From: Nereocystis luetkeana
Lineage: Eukaryota; Sar; Phaeophyceae; Laminariales; Laminariaceae
Reading direction: 5' to 3'
Length of the DNA: 64,000 nucleotides
Assembly: GCA_031213475.1 (NCBI GenBank)
Contig: JARUPZ010000013.1
Location: 2,441,231 to 2,505,230 of the forward strand
In this document: positions 54,601-64,000 of the stretch, piece by piece
How the letters are laid out: each line of letters starts with the position of its first letter
Position numbering within the stretch: the stretch's first letter is position 1
Notes under the pieces: model-generated
Databases searched by the model: none
The model's input: only the letters and a program-made list of their open reading frames with translations
What the model was told of the DNA's origin: nothing
Translations under genes and position numbers: made by a program

Positions 54601-57600
54601 GGACATCATTTCGCCAACCCGCTCCCATAACACAAGGAATATATACCGTATTACTACTTTGCCGTGTCGTATGCAACAAAGCACGGGCCGTTGGAAGCGG
54701 GATGAGAAATATTTTGAGCGATTTCTTTTGTCGGGCATCGATCACTGATTCTCCCCACCAGGGTCATGAAGCATCCGCCGAGTTTACCGTATAAACACGC
54801 AGGACAGCACACCCCCTCGGACTGCCAACAACGGGGAGAATTACAAACGCCGGGTGACACATTTATGGTCAGATCTTGAAGAGATCTTCCCACAGCGGAC
54901 ATTTTCGTTGAGGGTGAGCCCTCGCCGGGTTTTGAGCAAATACCGGCAATCTTGGGGTGTTGAACGGAATGCACGACTTTACTAGGCTCAGAAACAGCCC
55001 TCCCCCCCGGCGCAGCTTTGACACTACTAACGTACTGCTGTACGGCAGTCATGTAAACAATCCGGGCAGTTTATGCACAGCTCACAGTTGCAATGGGTGG
55101 GGTCGGAAACCCCATCCAGGCACCTCGGGTCGCAGACGATCTGCTTGCCGCCGTTGTCGTACGCAGCCAGCGCCTTGACTTGAGCGTCGGTGAGGTCCTC
55201 GCAGGGTGAGCAGTCGAATTCGCTGTCCCCCTCATCATCACCCCCATCACCCCCCTCGTCATCAGTGCCAGCAATGGCCGTCACAGGCGACGGGGTGCTG
55301 GCCATGACGGGTATCGGGATGGGGGAAGGTGTCGAATCGGGGGCACGGGTGCCAGCCGAGGTGGGGGCGTCCACGGGGGGCCCCGATGGCTCCGGAGCTG
55401 GGGCGGGTGTGCCAGACGGGATAGGGCAAGGTTTGCAAGTAGAGCAGTCACCGCAGCTACGGCAGACCTGGGCCAGGCCCAAGTCTGACGAATGGAGTGA
55501 CGGGCCAAGGAAAGGGGTGGGTGATAAGAAGAGGGCGGGAGGGAACGAGGTGGGAAAACGTCAGATGCGCCCGATGGTTCGTTTTCGGGCCAGGGGGTGG
55601 ATGGAGTGGCAATCGAATGGGGGATGCTTATCGAACGGCCGGCTGAAACTACAAAATTTTACAGCACCTCCCGTTGGGAAAATTGGGGAAAAAATAGAGA
55701 AAATGTGACGCTTACCGCTGCCGTTGAAGCAGCCTAGGCTGCTGCGTCGGGTTGTAGGGCACATGCGTCCGACCTCCAGTGCAACGCGTGAACGTCATAG
55801 AACGTAAAATGTCTGACATTTATGGTGCTGCTCGCCTACACGACGTAGCGCAGCTGGCAATACCGCGCTTCTTACTACATATGCCGCTAGAGCTGGGCCC
55901 CGTATACTCCGAGAGAAGCAGCGCGCGGCATCCGTCTAAACCATTAGTACAATCAATAAAACTGATTTCGGGTCACGTGTTGAATGCCTCAAGAACACCG
56001 CCCATAGATCATAACTGTGCATCTTATCGGGGCAATTTGGACCCTACTCACAGTTGCAGTGGGTGAGATCAGCACCCTCATCCAGGCACGTCGGATCGCA
56101 GAACACTAGTTTCCCCCCGTCCTCGTACTTCGCCAGCTCTTCTAGTTCAGCTTCAGAAAGGTTGCCGCAGGGTGAGCAGTCAAAATCCTCTCTCTCCTCC
56201 TCCTCCTCCTCCTCCTCCTCCTGGAGTGTTCGCGAGATCCCGAACATAGGCGCAACGTCATCGTGTGCCGTACTATCCGCAGCAGCATCTGCGTTGTCGC
56301 CCGCCCTAATTTCCCCAGCGCCTTCGTTGCACTCAAGCGATGACGACAGGGTAAACAGGCTAGACATGTCGGGGGAGTTCCCCTCGATGTCTGAGTAGAT
56401 CACTTGCGACACCACGCCGGCACCCGAGGGAAAATCCGTAGTAGTAGTAGTGTCCAACACCAAGGAGAACTTGGTGGGGTTGGACGCGAGGCTTTCCACG
56501 ATGAAGGTGATCGCGTTTGCCGCGGGGGAAAAGGTTGAGTAGGCGGTGCCTGGGTGGGCGGCCGAGGCGATCAGGGTGCTAAACTCAACGCTCACGGTGA
56601 CCGCCGTGGCGGGGCAGGATACGGGAGACTCATCTGTGAGCAGAGGGAGAGGCAAGGCAGATGTTTTATTGCAGTGTGCATGCACGTGGCGGTGGGGGGG
56701 GGGGGGGGGGGGGACGCGGTTGGGTTGAAGTAATGGAGGAATATGACCATCCGCCTCAAAACATGTTTGAGCTGCTTGGGAGAAGACGGGACGAAACCGG
56801 CTGAAGATGCAGGTGTAAGACGCAAAATAAGACACGCCTGGGGAATAACTTCACGTGGCGGTTTCCTCCAATAATACATGCCATAATAAGGGGATACACC
56901 CAAAAGTAATGGCTGTACAAAGTTTGTCGAGATATTTCCATGCAGATTGCATGGCTTTATGTATACACTTCGCCTGTTGTTGTCGAGAAATTCAGTTTTA
57001 TATCTCGTCCATGGGTGTTATTATCACCAACAGGTACCTGGTGTTTTTTACGGTGTTTGTGCCATATAATCTGACACGTCAAGCAGCTAATAAGCGCTGC
57101 TTGGTGATGGTGAGGATGATGATGTTCTCACATTAGCTCAAATCCCTGAAAATCTGCCTATGATGGCAATAACAGGCTGTATGTAGCAAGAATGCATCTC
57201 GACGGGAGAAAGTAAGCAAGCACGAGTAGTGCGCACGGCAGTACCGTACCAGTTGGCAAGGGAAACGGTGCTCAAGAGCTGCGGTATAGTAGGCGGGGAT
57301 GCATTTAGTGCACATGGGTAGGCAAACGAGGTTGCGACAGCGCTAGTCTCCACAGCCATGCCCGTGGCGGGGAAAATGGCTGCAGGTTCTCCTGTGGGAA
57401 TATATATGTAGGAGAGGTGTTTGTTGCAGGAAAATGTATACACGGTAGGGGACGACAGCAGCAGCAACAGTTAATACCTGAAACGGGCCACCATCTAAGC
57501 AGGCATAATAATGTAATTTCTTTAGTATGCGAGTTCCTAAAGATGTGAATGACGTCGGCCGAAATCGTGGTCGCCGTGGTCGCTTGACATCTCTACTTCG

Positions 57601-60600
57601 AGGCGGGGTGGCGGGGGGCGGGGGGGGGGGGGGGTTCGGAGTGCAAGGAAGAGAAAGGACAAGAGTTTAGTGTCTATTTAGACAAATGTTTGGTTTCTGT
57701 ATTAGCCCAGCCCGTCACAATATCGCTCGTATTAACGTACCAGGTATTTATGAAAAAAAGAAGAAACAAAACGAAGCTGTTAGACTGCAAATTTACTCCA
57801 AATTCACCTTTGCAAGCTTGGTGAGAGATCGTAGTGAGATCGCGCGCTGTACGGGGGTGTAGGTATTTAGAGCTTTTATATACCCTCTGGTATACTACTG
57901 CTGTAGAGGTAAATCCGGGCGAAGATAAATGCCGATAGCATGATAGCATTCGGCCACACCAGACAGCTTGGCTGTACGTATACGTATAGCTATTATTAGG
58001 TACGTGGTAGGGTTATTTCTTTTTGTCAGAGACTTCTTCGTACGAATAAAAACGTGATGTGTACAGCATCCCACCGCGGGCAGCAGACGTTTGCTGCACG
58101 CATTTGCGTACACAACGACTTTTTTTTTACTAAATGGAAATGAGACGGGACACACGACGACCATGGGGAATGATATCTATCATGACATGATGGCGGCTGC
58201 AGTAGCAACGGTCACAAGAACATCCCGGGCTACATATAATGCGCACTGGGCTCTTGCCCACAGCGTGTTCGGTATTCTCCACCTGTACCGGTATACTCGT
58301 ATATGTATGTACGTGAACTGGAAGGGTTAGGGTGCGCTCCACACGCGTGCAGCTTGGTAGTACAACGTGCTCGTGCTGGTTCGCGCTCAAACCCCCACCC
58401 TCACACTACCACACCGCCGGTGATGACTGGACCCCTTTTTTATTTCGGTCGCTATGACACGAGTACGGATGTTGGGTATCTCAAGAGATAGATGAAAAAG
58501 TGTGTAACGGGGACCTCAGATGAAATGACTAGTGGGCGTCAAATATCCACCATTTATTTTAGTATATTCTGATTATTACACGCTGGCTATATCTATCCGT
58601 ATTGTATACTGCGTGTTCTGTATTGAAAGGTGCAATGTAAGGTGGGGGGAAACAATCGAGATGTAACGGAGAGGATTGTTCAATTAATTTGTGAAACTAT
58701 CCTCGATGGGCCGTTTCATGCTATCACATCATTCATGAGCAACGAAGTCGCTCATGAGCTCCCCTTCTCCATCCCCTTGTCGTACTCACAGATAGGCTGA
58801 ATTTCGAAAGACACTACTACTCCCCCCCGCCCCCCCCGCTAAGGGCTGCTGCCTCTTCTTACCTATTTGTTGTGTGTTGGCGAGACTGGAGGTCCTTTTG
58901 GCCTCACCCTCTGCAGTAGTACCTGTCTCGACCTTTGCCGACCCGACCCCGGTGTACGTCGAAGTCAGTTTTCATACGCATAAAATACGATCGTCGCAAG
59001 GTAAGATGAAAGAACGCCAGTCAGTGTGGGCGATGGGCAAGAAGACACGAAATCTTGTTCGCTAAGTAAGCCCTCATACGTGCGAGCGTTGCCTTCTTAC
59101 CAGCGCTCGACGAGCAGACATAATACGTATCTACCGGTACTTGTTCTAAACGTCGTCACTGACTGGTCTTTGTAGTTTAACGAGTTGTATTATAATATGC
59201 CATGGGGAATAACCTACGCAATTATCAGGGACGTGGTATCATAACTGTGCTGCACCTTTTGTGTCAGACAGTCCAGGAAGAGATGGCGATCGTTGATATT
59301 CGTGTGGTAGTAAGGTTCGATTGCTCCTTTTTTCACTGTCTATCCGCGAGTCTTCACTCTGACAGCACTCCAGATAGCAGGCAGGTGTGTTCCTCCTTCG
59401 TTTTCACGACTACCGTGCGGTTCGTACGGTGCAGGCAGCACTTCAGACAGCATCCGCTGTAGTCAGCAGCCACGAGTTGGTTAGTGGTGGGAACGGGGGT
59501 ACTCTATGTTATAGTTGAGAGGATATACCCGCGGCTATGTTAGTTAAGTTTGCACATTGGTTTTCGCTCGTGTGCGCTTCCTTCGTGTCTCGTGTATTTT
59601 GAGGCAGCCGAATTTTCGTTTTTTTCGTTTTTTTCGGATCTTCATAGGGCTCCAGCACCTTTGTGTGACCACGGACTCCTTCGTCAGGGAGTTAATGTGA
59701 GAACCACAACAACAACAACAACAATACGATATGATACACCATGTGCATATTTACATACAAGTATATCATACCAATTGCACACAGCATGCCAGAATTTTAT
59801 TCGGATGCTACGTACGAGATGCCTGGTATGTACCGGCAAATAACCAAACACCGGAATAAACCCACATCAGCTTGGAACAACGACCCGACGACGTAGAAAC
59901 GACGTTCACAAACAATACGATCTACCGTTTCCTACAAGTAGACTACCAGTATGCTGTGCGAAGGTATGACTGCTGTACCAACACTGAAGGATATTCCACT
60001 TTGCATACGGCAACGAACGATGCTCCGGTTTCCCAGTCTGTCTCCCACACATATGATACATATACGTACATACTTCGTACGTACGTAATGATCCACGTTC
60101 TTACACACGCACATCAGTGGTGAACGAGACTCTCTCGCAGTTCAATGCCGACTCGGTGCCTCTCGGAAACGTACATGACAAGACGGCGCTGCCAACAAGC
60201 CAACAACGTGCGTCCGCAGCCGCCACGTTATGGCGTGAGAACAACCCACAAGCAAAGGTGCCCAGTGCGCCAGCATGTCTACCCTCGCTGGCTGCCGAGC
60301 CGCTGGGATACAACACCCTGGGCGAGAATATAAGAGCCGTTTGTGGATAAACGTCAACAAATATTGACTCTTACGAATCCGGTCAGGATGGAATACCATG
60401 AGCGAGCTTCAGTCGTTCAAGACGGACGATCCGTTTCTGAATCACTTTTTTTCACCTCTGGCAGTAATTATGAACGCCTGGTATAATAATCACCACGACA
60501 ATAAGAAGGAGTTGGGTGCTGCCCATAACCCAACCAAGCTTCCGCCGGTGACGTGCTCGAACACCTTTCCCCCCGCCGGGTGCACTCACCGCGGTGCTGG

Positions 60601-60859
60601 CAAACAGAGGTCGCGTGGTTGTCACCCCCTCCATCGAAAACACGAAGGACGCCTCGTGTGCACCAGGCACACACGACGGAGAAAAGGCTGCATCCGTTAC
60701 TCGAACGCAAGAGGAAGGTGGTGGGATGACGGCGGTGGCCGAGGCTTCGGTGGAAGAGGCTCCCGGCAGCAGGGCTAGAACAACGGCGGTGGCAACTTTT
60801 TTTGCTGCCGCTGCCCCGAAAACGCAACGGTGTGGTATCGGTTGCTGGTTTCTTGTCAT
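50150..60859 (-). CDS. Modular Cys-rich, Pro/Thr/Ser-rich secreted protein gene (unknown family)
   Basis: Minus-strand gene of at least eight exons. It starts with a signal peptide and ends with four copies of a cysteine module plus a truncated fifth. The module core is C-S-x-C-[EG]-[DN]-L, a short helix, Y-[DE]-x-x-x-G-K-x-x-x-C-D-P-x-C-L-D and H-C-N. The next exon then opens with a Cys-dense stretch (GLGQICRGCGECSACELCP). Linkers are rich in Pro, Thr, Ser and acidic residues, like O-glycosylated spacers of wall or matrix proteins. All module exons are phase 1 at both ends with GT..AG introns. The 3' half is well supported; the 5' exons (57.3-60.9 kb) are less certain and might belong to a separate gene. 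I do not recognise the family; an extracellular role is inferred. Confidence 0.7.
50191..51411 (-). other. Last intron of the Cys-rich gene, with MITE A copy
   Basis: Apart from the intact family A palindrome at 50750-50856 I see nothing in this intron. Confidence 0.5.
50750..50856. mobile_element. MITE family A, intact copy
   Basis: ATTACGGGGGACCATAGTTA at the left end and TAACTATGGCCCCCCGTAAT at the right, with AAATATTGTTATCAAAAAT inside. Confidence 0.85.
51412..52023 (-). CDS. Exon with cysteine module 4 and poly-Asp run
   Basis: The acceptor is gtgccacag/ac and the donor taact/gtgagt, phase 1 at both ends. It opens GLSQICRGCGECSSCEACP. A Thr/Pro/Ser linker and a run of about 15 Asp (ATC/GAT repeat at 51560-51603) precede FDCSACEDLTDAQIEALEKY and CDPTCLDGVSDPLHCN. 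Confidence 0.82.
52428..53165 (-). CDS. Exon with cysteine module 3 and long PTS linker
   Basis: The acceptor is atttgacag/ac and the donor caact/gtaagt, phase 1 at both ends, 246 residues. The linker is made of about ten imperfect 14-16-residue repeats (SPTSVPAPTRAGTPSPT type). The module core at its 3' end is nearly identical in DNA to that of the previous exon. Confidence 0.82.
53166..55085 (-). other. Intron between cysteine modules 2 and 3 (1.9 kb)
   Basis: No gene is seen on either strand. It contains short repeated CGCT(A/T)CGCTCG motifs at 53300 and 53495. Frames of 100-150 codons around 53900-54350 on both strands have no conserved features. Confidence 0.45.
55086..55484 (-). CDS. 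Exon with cysteine module 2
   Basis: The acceptor is cattcgtcag/ac and the donor caact/gtgagc, phase 1 at both ends. It opens GLAQVCRSCGDCSTCKPCP, continues with a Pro/Ala/Ser/Thr linker and an acidic stretch, and closes with FDCSPCEDLTDAQVKALAAY and CDPRCLDGVSDPTHCN. Confidence 0.82.
55485..56051 (-). other. Intron between cysteine modules 1 and 2
   Basis: An ordinary GT..AG intron of 567 bases; nothing else seen. Confidence 0.55.
56052..56633 (-). CDS. Exon with beta-rich domain and cysteine module 1
   Basis: The acceptor is tgctcacag/at and the donor caact/gtgagt, phase 1 at both ends, 194 residues. The first half (VTVSVEFSTLI ... AITFIVESLASNPTKFSLVL) looks like a beta-rich extracellular domain. 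Then come an acidic run of about 13 Glu and module 1 (DFDCSPCGNLSEAELEELAK, then FCDPTCLDEGADLTHCN). This is the most diverged of the four modules. Confidence 0.75.
57245..57391 (-). CDS. Candidate exon: Ala/Ser-rich domain
   Basis: The acceptor is tattcccacag/ga. It reads EPAAIFPATGMAVETSAVAT, then FAYPCALNASPPTIPQLLST. The start resembles that of the following exon (SPVSCPATAVTVSVEFSTLI), so the two may be diverged duplicates. The 3' end is uncertain; a donor within GGTACGGTACTG would fit the phase. Confidence 0.4.
58863..58990 (-). CDS. Candidate small exon
   Basis: Ends at the good donor aaatag/gtaaga. It leaves one base, which fits the next exon and makes a Gly codon. It reads GTTAEGEAKRTSSLANTQQI at its end. 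The 5' boundary is not determined. Confidence 0.3.
60105..60327 (-). CDS. Candidate exon 2
   Basis: After tctcgcccag the minus strand reads LYPSGSAASEGRHAG, then GTFACGLFSRHNVAAADARC and CTFPRGTESALNCERVSF. There are four Cys, compatible with an extracellular segment. The donor is either gtgcgt or gtaaga. The phase does not match exon 1 without an alternative site. Confidence 0.4.
60590..60859 (-). CDS. Candidate first exon with signal peptide
   Basis: The ATG at 60859 is followed by KKVATAVVLALLPGASSTEA, a typical signal-peptide core and cleavage region. The rest (SSCVRVTDAAFSPSCVPGAH...) would be extracellular. The donor is accgcg/gtgagt, phase 0. Earlier in-frame ATG codons exist but would place the hydrophobic core too far in. 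Confidence 0.5.
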
Positions 60860-62952
60860 CGTGGTATTTTTTATGTTTGATTCGGACTTCTTGCGGTCGT
60901 TGTTGCGGTGTGCGCTGTGGTATACGGTACTGGTGCTGCTGCGGCTGTGGGGTTGATAACGAATAGAACAAACGACCAATCGAGCACCAACAGACGACGA
61001 ACACAGATCGATCGGTGATCGGGTTGCTACGTATATACACCAGGGGTCTGGTAATTAATACCAGGTCAGAGGCTTTCCACCTTGCGTGCGTATGCCATCA
61101 TCTTCGACCGAAAACGCGTCCCCCTACATCTATCCTATCTGTGTCCCGCACGGCATGAAAAACGTTCTTAGAATATGTGTGTGTGTTCTACTAGAATATA
61201 TATGCCAGATACCAGTATTATAAACCAACCCAAAGATCCCTTCTCCCAGATTGTTAAAGGTCCTCGTATTATACCTGGTTCATTTGTTAGGTCAGACATC
61301 AGTTATACTGCTGTACGTGAGATACATACAACAATACAACAGTACGTCGTATGTATGTATGTATCAGGTGCACGAGATAGATGCTGACTTTTCTGTTGCT
61401 GCGTAGAAGATGTACACCTACCTGTCTCTGACGTGCCGCGGAGTATTTGTGCTGTGATTTTGCTGCGCATGACCGATGCCGGGTGAGGGGATACTGCTGG
61501 CTGTTGCCGGAGGTGCCAGTTGCACGTAGCCCCACTCAACATTGTTTTGTTTATTCTTACTTGCGAATGGCATGTTGTATTACAAATAGGTAAATTTACA
61601 GGAAGGTAATTATATATCTATCAATAATAGCTGTGTATATACCTGGTATAATTTACGACGACACTTACTTGTATTTTTTCTTTACGATCATATATCCAGC
61701 ATTTGCCTCTTCATCGCCAACAACAATAATACGTCGGATGTGGACAGGCAACATTTCGAAAGAAACGAAACGCGATGGAGCCCTGCTGCTGGCTCTGGAG
61801 CGCGTACGTATCATCGTAGTCATATGGGGCGCCGCTCGAAGTTCTCGTTCGCAGAACACTTCTTCACTGAGCTATCCCAACCACTTCTGGTGTTCTACCG
61901 TTAACAATGCATGCGAGCTGGAGGGGGGGAGGGGGGGTGCAGAGAGATGAGGGGGGGGGGGGGGGGGAACAGGCAGAAAAGGGGGAGGGAGAGGGGGCAG
62001 GAGGTCTGAGCATCATATTGATGTCTGGGTGTGGCATCATCGTTGTCATGTTGCTGTTGTTTTCACATTAAATAGCTCATGCCCACAATCCTATACCGAG
62101 TTCGTGATCGCAGGACAGTTTCCAAGAAAAACGGAGCGGAAGAATACCTCAATAAATAGTGAAAACACGAAAAAACATACCTGGTAGTCAAATCAAATGT
62201 TAAATACGAACAGATACCGATACACATCACAGCTGAAGCACGTATAATCAGGAACAGGTCAAATCCTTCCACCGCAAGTTGCAACCTATGCAATGAGATA
62301 CACAAAACGAAACGAAGTAACGTAAAGTTAACCGAAATGAAATGAAATACATCAGATCACAGCTTAAAATGAGGCCGAATCAAATAGATCCCAAGGTCAA
62401 AAGACCTCCGAACGAGCTCCGGAAGCACACAAACGAAGTAAAATAAAATGGGAGCGAACCGAAAGCTGCGCCCCCCCCGGCGAGACCTAAGTAGATAGCA
62501 TTGTGCCGCCCACCCCCCCCCTTGTCTTTCCACAGGTGGTGCAAGTCCGTGCCAACCTTTCCATTTTTTTTTTTTCTTCATTTTTTGGTCCCTCTTTTCC
62601 CCTAAGTAAGGTACATTTTCCCTTTTTCGTTCAATCCATTTCTTTGCCAAAATTTCTTTTTTGCCGTTTTTCGTTTCGTCGTTTTTTTTCCCTGTTTTCC
62701 CGCCTGTGTAACCTTTTCGCTTCTTTCTGTTGCTTCCTTTCTTTTCTTGGTGGCGGAATCTGTTTTTACCCTCGGTGCTACAAAAACACCCTTCTCGACG
62801 CTGCTTGCGAGCCAGCAACTCTGTAGTCTCTTCTACAATGTTCGCTTCCATTGCTAGACCTGCATTCTTTTTGTTGCCCAGTGTCCCATTTTTTAACCCT
62901 TTCGAGTTCGATTTCGACATCGATTTTTCATGCCGTCATTTTTTTTCTGCAG
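60860..62952. other. Region without a supported gene
   Basis: The promoter of the minus-strand gene would lie just above 60859. Mono-G tracts occur at 61920-61965. At 62560-62760 one strand is T-rich, giving Lys-rich frames on the other; these are compositional. Confidence 0.4.
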
Positions 62953-63017
62953 TATTATTTTACGCTGCCGCCGATCACTCCTCTAAGTATTGGATTTGGA
63001 TGAGGCCTCCTGCCCCG
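62953..63017. repeat. 65-bp direct repeat, copy 1
   Basis: TATTATTTTACGCTGC(C/G)GCC ... AAGTATTGGATTTGGATGAG ... CCTCCTGCCCCG; the same sequence recurs 369 bases to the right. Confidence 0.85.
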
Positions 63018-63321
63018 AGGCCGGGGGGCTCGCGCTAAGAAAGTGCGCTCTCAGCGCGATGCCCACCCCTAGGATTGAAATGGCCGTGCAGAAAATGCCT
63101 ACTACTACGTGTGTGTTGGGTGGGTGGGACGGTCTGGATTTTTCTCCCTGCGCCTAACCCCCTGTTCTCGCTGCTAGCTCGTCTCCGCCGGAATGGGCGT
63201 ACGACGGTAACGATTCTGAGCAAAAGAGTACTAAATTGTGGAATCACCTCTTGTATCCAATCGGGGTTCTGGTGATTGGTCAACGATATTAGTGCAGTAC
63301 CAGGGTATACCAGGTACCAGG

Positions 63322-63386
63322 TATTATTTTACGCTGCGGCCGATCACTCGATGCAAGTATTGGATTTGGATGAGGCCTCCTGCCCC
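63322..63386. repeat. 65-bp direct repeat, copy 2
   Basis: Differs from copy 1 at only a few bases. It lies just downstream of the 3' end of the recombinase remnant, so the pair may be terminal repeats of that element. Confidence 0.85.
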
Positions 63387-63485
63387 GGTCGGTGGTCCCA
63401 CCCAGACTTCGTTGTCATTCTTAGATTGTAATCGGCCACCTCCCGGGCGCTGTGTTCTCTCCCCAAACTTCTTATGGAACATGTG

Positions 63486-64000
63486 TCAGGCGTACTTCGG
63501 CGCGCACGCCAAAAAGTCTGACTCAAACGCCGCGGACAGTGGGAGGTCGCTCGCTGTGGCGTAGGTGCGGCCCCGTTGCCTCTTGGATGCCGAGACCCGC
63601 GAACTCGTTGTCGGCCCGATATAACACTTCGCGATTCTCTCCGTCTTCCACCCCCCGATCTTCATGATCTCGTCAACCGCCGTACCCGCCAGAGACTTGC
63701 TTACTGAGCCTCCTATGCGAAATGAGTGCATCGTGCAGTGGTCGGGCATCCCCACCGCTCTCAAATGCCCTTGCAGCGCCGTCGTCATGCGCTGAGCCGA
63801 CATAGGCACTGCTCCCCTGCCCCCGTCCGCAAGGACTACGGGGAACAGGTGCCCCTTTTGTCAAGCCCCATCCGATGCTCTGGGCTGCGGAGATGTATTC
63901 CGTTACCCCCCAGAACGCGCCGACTGATGGACACTCCTTGTCTGTCAACAGTACGACCGCTTCCCCGTGTGAGCATTACGGGTAAAGGTTTCGTTTGCGA
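63486..64000 (-). pseudogene. Tyrosine recombinase remnant of a DIRS/Ngaro- or Crypton-like transposon
   Basis: The minus strand at 63809-63486 reads PMSAQRMTTALQGHL, then CTMHSFRIGGSVSKSLAG and IMKIGGWKTERIAKCYIG. These are the H-x-x-R, G-G-W and catalytic Tyr motifs of eukaryotic tyrosine recombinases. The preceding segment (TDKECPSVGAFWGVTEYISA, then IGWGLTKG) is in another frame, shifted near 63850. A second shift or stop lies near 63970. The 5' part lies beyond the window. Such enzymes cut and join DNA during transposition; this copy appears broken. Family assignment among YR elements is not resolved. Confidence 0.7.

Larger units (their letters stand above)
56634..60104 (-). other. Introns of the 5' half of the Cys-rich gene, exons sparse
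   Basis: G runs at 56695-56715 and 57620-57633, and an ACAACA run at 59706-59722. Two short candidate exons are listed separately. The rest shows no supported coding or RNA gene. Confidence 0.35.

Noticed and set aside
56544..56728. Plus-strand frame over a G run, opposite the Cys-rich gene
   Set aside because: It is antisense to the strongly supported exon 56052-56633 and a mononucleotide tract.
62357..62920. Lys-rich minus-strand frame of 187 codons
   Set aside because: It is produced by a T-rich stretch on the plus strand; there is no recognisable motif, and the plus strand is open too.

Overview
This window looks like nuclear DNA from a eukaryote with intron-rich genes. Exons are bounded by GT..AG, introns run from about 250 bases to 5 kb, and the DNA is full of short palindromic (MITE-like) repeats, CAG/GGT microsatellites and Gly/Ala/Glu-rich low-complexity coding runs. 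A stramenopile such as a brown alga fits this style, but that is an inference from gene architecture. Nothing here is prokaryotic: there are no operons, CRISPR arrays or ribosome binding sites.

The left 38.7 kb is dominated by one plus-strand gene, a Dicer-type ribonuclease whose N-terminal helicase part must lie left of the window. About 21 exons (1556-38694) can be assembled. Their reading phases fit at every junction except one in the PAZ region (5.9-6.3 kb), plus a few alternative splice-site choices. They give, in order: a possible end of the Dicer dimerisation domain (DUF283), the platform/PAZ region, the connector, RNase IIIa (17.9-22.7 kb), RNase IIIb (27.2-37.8 kb) and a Gly/Asp-rich tail. 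The acidic catalytic residues of both RNase III domains are present. The conserved pieces are separated by very large low-complexity insertions, so the in-window part alone would be about 2,740 residues. No double-stranded RNA-binding domain is seen at the end.

The Dicer introns carry several repeat families. Three families of about 70-110 bp palindromes would fold into perfect or near-perfect hairpins. A 490-bp dispersed repeat sits just upstream of four Dicer 3' splice sites. Minisatellites, a miRNA-precursor-sized foldback and an antisense Cys-rich coding fragment (7.1-7.6 kb) are also present.

From 38.7 to 50 kb I see no gene I can defend, only repeats and a few short coding-looking fragments. 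From 60.9 down to 50.15 kb there is a minus-strand gene for a predicted secreted protein. It has a signal peptide followed by a cysteine module, repeated four times in phase-1 exons and separated by Pro/Thr/Ser-rich linkers, then a truncated fifth copy ending in a stop. I do not recognise the family. At the right edge (63.5-64.0 kb, minus) lies a frameshifted tyrosine-recombinase fragment from a DIRS/Ngaro- or Crypton-like transposon, next to a 65-bp direct repeat.

The Dicer gene and the hairpin-forming repeats inside its own introns could be functionally linked, because the introns would yield Dicer substrates. That link is speculative.
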